In this document: in pieces, positions 6,978-10,513 of the stretch
Layout: the number at the start of each line of letters is the position of its first letter
How positions within the stretch are numbered: the stretch's first letter is position 1
NCBI GenBank assembly: GCA_040756715.1
Contig: JBFLYE010000107.1
Location: forward strand, 1 to 10,513
Origin: JBFLYE01 sp040756715 [NCBI: bacterium]
GTDB lineage: Bacteria; UBA9089; UBA9088
Reading direction: 5' to 3'
Length of the DNA: 10,513 bases
Translations under genes and position numbers: made by a program
The notes under the pieces: generated by a model
Database searches by the model: none
Told to the model about the DNA's origin: nothing
What the model saw: only the letters and a program-made list of their open reading frames with translations

Positions 6978-7193
6978 TTGAAGAAGGTTTATAAAGGTAT
7001 AGTTGAGGGCAATGTTATTCGTCTTGAGAAACAGGTAGAACTTCCTGTTGGAACACAAATCCTTGTTATGTTAAAAACACTTTACAAGGACGAACAAGAA
7101 GAAATAAAAGACAGGCAGATGAAACTCCTTGACAAAGGATTTTATCTTGGGGAAAAATTATACTCAAGACGGGAGGATCTATATGCCAGATAA
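6978..7193 (+). CDS. DUF104/VapB-like antitoxin, cassette 1
   Basis: A 71-residue protein opening MKKVYKGIVEGNVIRLEKQ and continuing VELPVGTQILVML, the pattern of the AF2212/DUF104 beta-barrel antitoxins. The C-terminal KLLDKGFYLGEKLYSRREDLYAR resembles the toxin-binding tails of VapB proteins (..KGxxLGxxxxxRDELYER). It should neutralise the VapC encoded next, and may bind the promoter. The start is TTG with a strong AGGAGGT (6964-6970) seven bases before it; no ATG fits. The gene starts 31 bases after the cassette boundary and overlaps the vapC start by 11 bases. The partner toxin is frameshifted. Confidence 0.78.
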   Translation: MKKVYKGIVEGNVIRLEKQVELPVGTQILVMLKTLYKDEQEEIKDRQMKLLDKGFYLGEKLYSRREDLYAR

Positions 7194-7603
7194 GCTCATT
7201 GATACAAACATTCTTGTATACGCTTACGATACCTCTGAGGGGACAAAACATGAGGTGTCAAAGGATCTTTTGAACACGTTTGGGAAGAGGTGGAGGAATT
7301 GTTTGTTTGCAAAACCTGATGGAATTCTTTGTTGTCATCACCAAAAAAGTCGAAAATTCTATTGATGTTACAGGAGCAAAAACTATTGTGGAAGACATTC
7401 TTAAATCAGATAATTGGAGAGTTATCGACAGGGATGAAGACACATTTTTAAGTGCTATTAATCTTGTTTTTAAACACAAGATTCACTTATGGGATGCTCT
7501 CATTGGAGCTTGCATGAAGGAGAATGGAATTGCTGAAATTGTGACGGAAAACAAGGAAGATTTTGAGAAGATTCCAGATATAAAGGTTATCGTTCCCTTT
7601 TGA
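7183..7603 (+). pseudogene. vapC: VapC-type PIN-domain toxin, frameshifted, cassette 1
   Basis: PIN-domain ribonuclease of the VapC family. The ATG at 7183 gives MPDKLIDTNILVYAYDTSEG with the first catalytic Asp (residue 7). After KDLL the frame goes wrong. From about 7289 the protein resumes one frame over: GGGIVCLQNLMEFFVVITKK..., then LWDALIGACMKENG and VTENKEDFEKIPDIKVIVPF, with the C-terminal acidic residues. Between the two, a third frame (EHVWEE, 7272-7289) fits the family, so the simplest account is two single-base losses about 20 bases apart near 7271 and 7289. These may be true mutations or sequencing or assembly errors. If real, the toxin is dead while its antitoxin is intact. The start sits inside the antitoxin gene. 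Confidence 0.85.
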
Positions 7604-7675
7604 GTTAATCGTGGCAAAAAGGAGGTGAAACTTCTCTTAAACTTTGATGTCAAACTCTTTTATATAGATAACAAA

Positions 7676-7739
7676 GCCTAACAAATCGCTTCCCCTGACC
7701 ACGGCTATCGCTCGGGCAGCTTAAGCTCAATCGTTAGGC
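7676..7739 (+). other. attC site 1 (64 bases)
   Basis: The outer cores GCCTAAC (7676-7682) and GTTAGGC (7733-7739) are perfectly complementary. Inner parts shared with the other sites are AAATCGCT after the left core and GCTTAAGCTCAATC before the right one. The central arm pairs less well than in attC3 and attC4. Crossover is expected between G7733 and T7734, closing cassette 1. Confidence 0.85.
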
Positions 7740-7760
7740 TACATTAGAGGAGGTAAAAAG

Positions 7761-8159
7761 ATGGGCAGAATCTATGACTCTGTGGAGGTAAATGGCAAGC
7801 AATTGAATACATTATTTGACTCTGGTGCTATAAGGAGCTATATTATAAGAAGATCAGTAGAAGAGATAGGTCTAAAGGTCGAAATGCTAAAGGATGCATT
7901 TGAGGTAGGGCTTAGTGGTAGGACACGAAAGATAAAGGAGTGTTGTGTTATTCAGGGAAATATAAAAGACCACCCTTTTAATCTTATTTCTTGGGTTGTT
8001 GAGGAGCTTGGGCAAGATGAAAAGGGTAGAGAGATAGAATTGTTATTTGGAGCTACTGATATGCAGGTCTGGAATATCCATATCGATTTAGAGAAAGAGA
8101 GACTTGACCTTTCAAGATTTAGAAAAGAATTCATTGAGTATAAAGAGAATTCCTCTTAA
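7761..8159 (+). CDS. Retropepsin-like aspartic protease-fold protein, cassette 2
   Basis: A 132-residue protein with the clan AA (retropepsin-like) pattern: a strand leading to LFDSGAIRSYI, with catalytic-type D20-S21-G22-A23, and a later hydrophobic strand ending in ELLFGATDMQVWNIHIDLEK, the second family motif (hydrophobic-G-x-D-x-x-x-W). The single D(S/T)G implies a homodimer, as in retroviral proteases. No signal peptide or membrane segment is seen. A strong GAGGAGGT lies just before the ATG. It is the only full gene in its cassette and no antitoxin-like partner is evident. Substrates of such bacterial cassette proteins are unknown to me; a protease or non-enzymatic fold role cannot be separated here. 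Confidence 0.72.
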   Translation: MGRIYDSVEVNGKQLNTLFDSGAIRSYIIRRSVEEIGLKVEMLKDAFEVGLSGRTRKIKECCVIQGNIKDHPFNLISWVVEELGQDEKGREIELLFGATDMQVWNIHIDLEKERLDLSRFRKEFIEYKENSS

Positions 8160-8244
8160 AATAACAGTGTTAATCAATGGCAAAGAAGGAGGTGTGGTTT
8201 TTAAATGTTGCCGAACACTGCTTAATATAAATAAACAAATAATA

Positions 8245-8307
8245 GCCTAACTATTCGCTGCAGCCGACCTCGCTTACGCTTAAGCAGCTTAAGCTCTATC
8301 GTTAGGT
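8245..8307 (+). other. attC site 2 (63 bases)
   Basis: Cores GCCTAAC (8245-8251) and GTTAGGT (8301-8307). The inner sequence TTCGCTGCAGCCGACC faces AGCAGCTTAAGCTCTATC, matching the plan of the other sites, with GCTGC/GCAGC pairing and unpaired bases expected. It closes cassette 2 at G8301. The last base of the right core is T, not C; the six bases after the crossover belong to cassette 3. Confidence 0.85.
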
Positions 8308-8327
8308 GGACAATAAAAAATGGTAAG

Positions 8328-8786
8328 ATGAGAAGAAAGATCAAAGTATATTTAGATACTTCAGTAATCTCGGCATATTTTGATGAAAGAAACCCCGAAA
8401 GGAAATCTCTAACTGAGCTCTTCTTTAAGAAGATAGAAATGTTTGAGTCCTATGTATCTGAGGTGGTTTTGGCTGAAATTGACGACACCAGAGATGTAAG
8501 ATTAAGAGATAAACTTAGGGAGGAAGCAGTTTCTTTAAAGATTCTGCCAATTGATGAAGAAAGTAGAGCCTTAGCTGATGAATATGTAAAGCATAAAGCT
8601 GTTCCTTCCGATTATTCAGAGGATGCGCTTCATATTGCTATTTCTACAATAAATGAGATTGATTATCTTTTGAGTTGGAACTTTGACCATATTGTTAAGG
8701 TTAAGACCCGAAGGATAGTAAACATGGTAAATGCATCTTGTGGTTATCCAGATTTGGAAATAATAACATCTGCAGAACTCTTGTAA
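8328..8786 (+). CDS. PIN-domain protein, probable VapC-like RNase toxin, cassette 3
   Basis: A 152-residue PIN-domain protein, expected to be a Mg-dependent ribonuclease toxin. The acidic residues are in place: Asp10 in VYLDTSVISAYFDE, Glu50 in VSEVVLAEIDD, Asp99 in YSEDALHIAIS and Asp120 in SWNFDHIV. Length and motif spacing are normal, so the gene looks intact. The 58-residue gene follows after 13 bases, so order is toxin then putative antitoxin, the reverse of classical vapBC. The ribosome binding site is weak. The start codon lies 26 bases after the cassette boundary. Confidence 0.85.
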   Translation: MRRKIKVYLDTSVISAYFDERNPERKSLTELFFKKIEMFESYVSEVVLAEIDDTRDVRLRDKLREEAVSLKILPIDEESRALADEYVKHKAVPSDYSEDALHIAISTINEIDYLLSWNFDHIVKVKTRRIVNMVNASCGYPDLEIITSAELL

Positions 8787-8799
8787 GGAGGAGGGCCGC

Positions 8800-8976
8800 A
8801 TGAAAGAACAAGATAAGCTCTGGGAAAAGGTTAGTAAAGATTTCCCTTATGATCCTGCTCTAAAAGAAGTGCATTATGCAAGACTGAAGATTCATGAGCA
8901 GACCAAAGGAATGACATCAAAGGAATTTGTGAATTACATTAAGCTAAAAGCAAAGAACGTCCTTGAGCAGAAGTAA
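8800..8976 (+). CDS. Small acidic/basic protein, probable antitoxin of the cassette 3 PIN toxin
   Basis: A 58-residue protein starting MKEQDKLWEKVSKDFPYDPA and ending NVLEQK. I do not recognise a family. It is highly charged, mostly helical by composition, with no cysteine and no membrane segment. It has a very strong ribosome binding site (GGAGGAGGG at 8787-8795) right after the toxin stop, and it ends 37 bases before attC3, so it is clearly the second gene of the cassette. Position, size and coupling to a PIN toxin argue for an antitoxin; that role is inference. Confidence 0.7.
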   Translation: MKEQDKLWEKVSKDFPYDPALKEVHYARLKIHEQTKGMTSKEFVNYIKLKAKNVLEQK

Positions 8977-9013
8977 ACACCAAAGGTTAAAGATTACAGG
9001 ATGAAAGCCATTT

Positions 9014-9076
9014 GTCTAACCAATCGCTGAAGCTGACGGCCGATAAATCCGCCGCAGCTTAGCTCAATCGTTAGGC
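9014..9076 (+). other. attC site 3 (63 bases)
   Basis: Cores GTCTAAC (9014-9020) and GTTAGGC (9070-9076). The inside pairs well: GCT-G-AAGCTG-A-CGGC against GCCG-CAGCTT-AGC, with an extrahelical G in the left arm, the classic attC bottom-strand recognition feature, and a loop around CGATAAATCC. Closes cassette 3 at G9070. Confidence 0.92.
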
Positions 9077-9110
9077 AGTCAATAATTAAAGGAAGGATAA
9101 TAAATATCAT

Positions 9111-9551
9111 ATGAGAATTTACATGGATAACTGCTGTTTTAATCGCCCTTTTGATGATCAATCTAACATTCGTATCAGACTTGAGACCGAGGCCAAGCTA
9201 TACATTCAAGAGAAAATAATCAGCAAAGAAATTGAGTTGGTATGGTCTTATATCATTGATTATGAGAATCGGTTTAATCCTTTTGAGGAAAGAAGAAATG
9301 CAATTGATAAGTGGAAGCATCACGCAATAATTGATATTGTGGAAACAAATGATATCATTAATAATGCTGGATCAATCCAGAGCCTTGGCACAAAAAGTAA
9401 AGATGCTCTTCATGTTGCTTGTGCTATCGAAGCCAAATGTGATTATTTTCTTTCAACGGATAATTCTTTACTCAAAAAACTTTCTGATTTTGATAAGATT
9501 AAAACATTGAATCTATTATCCTTTCTGACTGTTTTGGAGGTAAGCCAATGA
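9111..9551 (+). CDS. PIN-domain protein, probable RNase toxin, cassette 4
   Basis: A 146-residue PIN-domain protein of the recognisable MRIYMDNCCFNRPFDDQSNI subgroup. Acidic residues: Asp6, Glu52 (DYENRFNP), Asp98 (SKDALHVACA) and Asp117 (LSTDNSLLKK), consistent with a metal-dependent RNase. The gene looks intact. It begins 40 bases after the cassette boundary with AAGGAAGG about 14 bases upstream of the ATG. Its TGA overlaps the next start codon (ATGA), a tight coupling with the antitoxin gene. Confidence 0.85.
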   Translation: MRIYMDNCCFNRPFDDQSNIRIRLETEAKLYIQEKIISKEIELVWSYIIDYENRFNPFEERRNAIDKWKHHAIIDIVETNDIINNAGSIQSLGTKSKDALHVACAIEAKCDYFLSTDNSLLKKLSDFDKIKTLNLLSFLTVLEVSQ

Positions 9552-9748
9552 AAACGGATACTGAAATCAAACTTGATGGCATCAAGACACTTATGGATGC
9601 TTTGGGGAAATTGGAAGCAGAAAGATTCATAGCACTAATAAAGCGTGAGCCATTTGATTACACGCAATGGCAAAAAGATATGTGGTCTGAAAGAACTATA
9701 AAAGAAATCAGTAACGCAGCAATGGAATATCGTAATGAAGTAAAATAG
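9548..9748 (+). CDS. Antitoxin partner of the cassette 4 PIN toxin
   Basis: A 66-residue protein, MKTDTEIKLDGIKTLMDALG, then KLEAERFIALIKREPFDYTQWQ and a helical tail. I recognise this pattern (KxxGxxxLxxxLGxxEAERFIxLIxREPFDYTxW) as the small protein usually found directly after PIN toxins of the NCCFNRPFDD subgroup; the antitoxin role is inferred from that pairing. It overlaps the toxin stop by four bases and ends 17 bases before attC4. No frameshift or truncation is seen. Confidence 0.78.
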   Translation: MKTDTEIKLDGIKTLMDALGKLEAERFIALIKREPFDYTQWQKDMWSERTIKEISNAAMEYRNEVK

Positions 9749-9765
9749 GAACAGCAACCATAAAT

Positions 9766-9831
9766 GCCTAACCCATCGCTGAAGCTGACCGCCGGGCAAA
9801 GCCCGCCGTCAGCTTAGCTCAGTCGTTAGTT
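9766..9831 (+). other. attC site 4 (66 bases), divergent right core
   Basis: Left core GCCTAAC (9766-9772); right core GTTAGTT (9825-9831), which departs from GTTRRRY. The hairpin is strong: GCT-G-AAGCTGAC facing GTCAGCTT-AGC with an extrahelical G, then GGGC-AAA-GCCC at the tip. Since the six bases after G9825 come from cassette 5, the odd core reflects that cassette's own end; its lost attC would be expected to start AACTAAC or close to it. Confidence 0.9.
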
Positions 9832-9874
9832 CAATAAAATTCAAAGATTAAGATTTTAAAAAGCAAGGTTAAAA

Positions 9875-10165
9875 ATGAAGATAGAAGAAAAACTTAAAAG
9901 ATTAAAAGAAATAAAAGCAGATATTCAAAAGAGTTACTTTATAAAACAAATTGGAGTATTTGGTTCATACATTAGAAGGGAAGAAGAGTCTGAGAGTGAT
10001 TTAGATATTTTGGTTGAATTCTACAAACCAATAGATATTTTTAAATTTATGGAATTAGAAAGATTCCTCTCTCAAGAATTAAATATTAAAGTAGACCTGG
10101 TAAGTAAAAAGGCTTTGAAACCTTTTATAGGAAGAGAGATTTTAAAGGAAGTAGTGTATGTCTAA
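9875..10165 (+). CDS. mntA: MntA-like minimal nucleotidyltransferase antitoxin, cassette 5
   Basis: A 96-residue minimal nucleotidyltransferase. It shows FGSYIRREEESESDLDILVEF: the GS at residues 30-31, then the Asp42/Asp44 pair, with the third acid probably Asp74 in KVDLVSKKAL. In MntA/HepT systems this enzyme AMPylates a Tyr in the RX4HXY motif of the HEPN toxin and so blocks its RNase activity. The gene is intact with AAGG about eight bases before the ATG and overlaps hepT by eight bases. It lies 44 bases after attC4, so it is the first gene of the last cassette. Its target toxin is truncated. Confidence 0.85.
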   Translation: MKIEEKLKRLKEIKADIQKSYFIKQIGVFGSYIRREEESESDLDILVEFYKPIDIFKFMELERFLSQELNIKVDLVSKKALKPFIGREILKEVVYV

Positions 10166-10397
10166 GAGAGATTTTAGAGATTCTTTGATAGATATTTGGA
10201 AAGAAATAGAACACATAGAGAGATTTTCAGCATCTCTTGATTATGAAGGGTTGATGGAGGATGAGAAGTCTCTGTATGCAATTGTAAGGTGTTTTGAAAT
10301 TATTGGAGAGGCAGTAAAGAATATTCCAGAAGAGGTTAAAGAAAAATATTGCCAAATTCCATGGAAAGATATGGCAGGAATGAGAGATAAATTATAG
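10158..10397 (+). pseudogene. hepT: HepT-like HEPN (DUF86) toxin, 3' truncated by the inverted repeat
   Basis: The 79 residues match the first part of DUF86 HEPN proteins: LIDIWKEIEHIERFSASLDY, then AIVRCFEIIGEAVKNIPEEV and PWKDMAGMRDKL. The family normally continues from the Arg as RDKLIHxYxG, giving the catalytic RX4HXY motif, to about 110-115 residues. Here the last Leu codon and the TAG stop are already bases of the right inverted repeat (starting at 10391), so the His, the Tyr that MntA modifies and the final helix are missing. The RNase should be inactive. The break is at the repeat junction, not a point mutation. Confidence 0.88.
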
Positions 10398-10490
10398 TTA
10401 ATTCCATAACGCTTTACAAAATGTATGTGTTTAGATAATCTTAAGGAAAACTTTATAAAATTATGAATTTTGAATGTTGAATTTTGAATT
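10391..10490 (+). repeat. Right copy of the exact 100-base inverted repeat (IR-R)
   Basis: Exact reverse complement of 6272-6371. It supplies the stop codon of the truncated hepT and replaces the remainder of cassette 5, including its attC. Its outer end is the TTTTGAA-type array (about 10467-10490). Beyond 10490 the sequence differs from the left flank, apart from general AT richness, up to the window end. Confidence 0.9.
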
Positions 10491-10513
10491 AAAAGGGAAA
10501 AAATTTTATAAAA

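Larger units (their letters stand above)
7604..8194 (+). repeat. Shared sequence after the genes of cassettes 1 and 2
   Basis: The 24 bases at 7604-7627 (GTTAATCGTGGCAAA, then AAGGAGGTG) recur at 8169-8194 (GTTAATCAATGGCAAAG, then AAGGAGGTG) with one mismatch and two single-base gaps; the entry spans both copies. Each lies between the last gene of its cassette and the attC. The second copy contains an ATG at 8177 opening a 17-codon frame (MAKKEVWFLNVAEHCLI, stop at 8230); the first opens GTG-GCA-AAA and stops at once. AAGGAGGTG looks like a Shine-Dalgarno but no proper gene follows. It may be the relic of a common gene start. Confidence 0.5.
6538..10390 (+). mobile_element. Degenerate chromosomal integron with five TA-rich cassettes
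   Basis: The parts are in canonical order: integrase relic on the - strand, divergent Pc promoter, attI-like GTTAGGC at 6946-6952, then cassettes on the + strand with four attC sites. Using the G^TT crossover, the cassettes are 6947-7733, 7734-8301, 8302-9070, 9071-9825 and 9826 to at least 10390 (last attC lost). Cargo: four toxin-antitoxin modules and one retropepsin-like gene. Without a functional integrase in the window the array resembles a cluster of attC sites lacking integrase (CALIN), but the integrase relic shows it was a complete integron. Confidence 0.85.

Noticed and set aside
7129-7182. Longer N-terminus for the cassette 1 vapC frame
   Set aside because: The ATG at 7183 gives the canonical MPDKLIDTN start with GGGAGG before it; the upstream extension lies wholly within the antitoxin gene.
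7625-7681. 18-codon GTG frame (VKLLLNFDVKLFYIDNKA) after vapC
   Set aside because: The GTG is part of the supposed Shine-Dalgarno itself, leaving no spacing, and the peptide ends inside the attC core.
7066-8801. Several - strand open frames across the cassettes
   Set aside because: They are antisense shadows of genes with clear homology and ribosome sites on the + strand.
6272-10490. Composite transposon with 100-base terminal inverted repeats
   Set aside because: No transposase gene or relic is visible and no target-site duplication is evident; I report the repeats without that label.

Overview
The window comes from a bacterium with AT-rich DNA. The mnmG and glutamine-dependent nadE genes and the ResB/CcsA (system II) cytochrome c maturation pair are bacterial. 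Several genes end in TGA, so the standard bacterial code applies. The lineage cannot be named from these bases. Scattered arrays with a 7-base period, decayed toxin-antitoxin (TA) genes and an integron outside the well-known proteobacterial types suggest an uncultured, non-proteobacterial lineage.

Layout. Bases 1-667 hold a promoter and the first codons of a broken mutM (Fpg DNA glycosylase), followed by repeat-rich DNA. Bases 668-3960 are a tight + strand operon: resB-like, ccsA-like and mnmG, which overlap or abut. Convergent to it, and overlapping its end by 23 bases, is nadE (3938-5557, - strand). Bases 5616-5995 (- strand) are a decayed AbrB-type antitoxin and RelE-type toxin pair that still has a good promoter.

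Bases 6272-10490 are the notable part: a degenerate integron between two exact, inverted 100-base repeats. From left to right it holds a - strand MazF/PemK toxin relic fused to the N-terminal part of an integron-type tyrosine recombinase; a divergent control region with a near-consensus cassette promoter (Pc), a 21-base palindrome over the likely integrase promoter, and an attI-like GTTAGGC; then cassettes all read on the + strand and separated by four attC sites (7676-7739, 8245-8307, 9014-9076, 9766-9831). Cassette 1 is a DUF104/VapB-like antitoxin plus a frameshifted VapC. Cassette 2 is a lone retropepsin-like protein. Cassette 3 is a PIN toxin plus a 58-residue protein of unknown family that is probably its antitoxin. 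Cassette 4 is a PIN toxin plus a 66-residue antitoxin. Cassette 5 is an MntA/HepT pair in which HepT is cut by the right inverted repeat just inside its RX4H motif.

How it works together (inference). The array looks like a small chromosomal integron whose cargo is mostly TA modules, which are thought to stabilise such arrays. Its own integrase has lost the catalytic domain, so it should be frozen unless an integrase acts in trans. The flanking repeats and many broken TA genes suggest repeated rearrangement at this locus.
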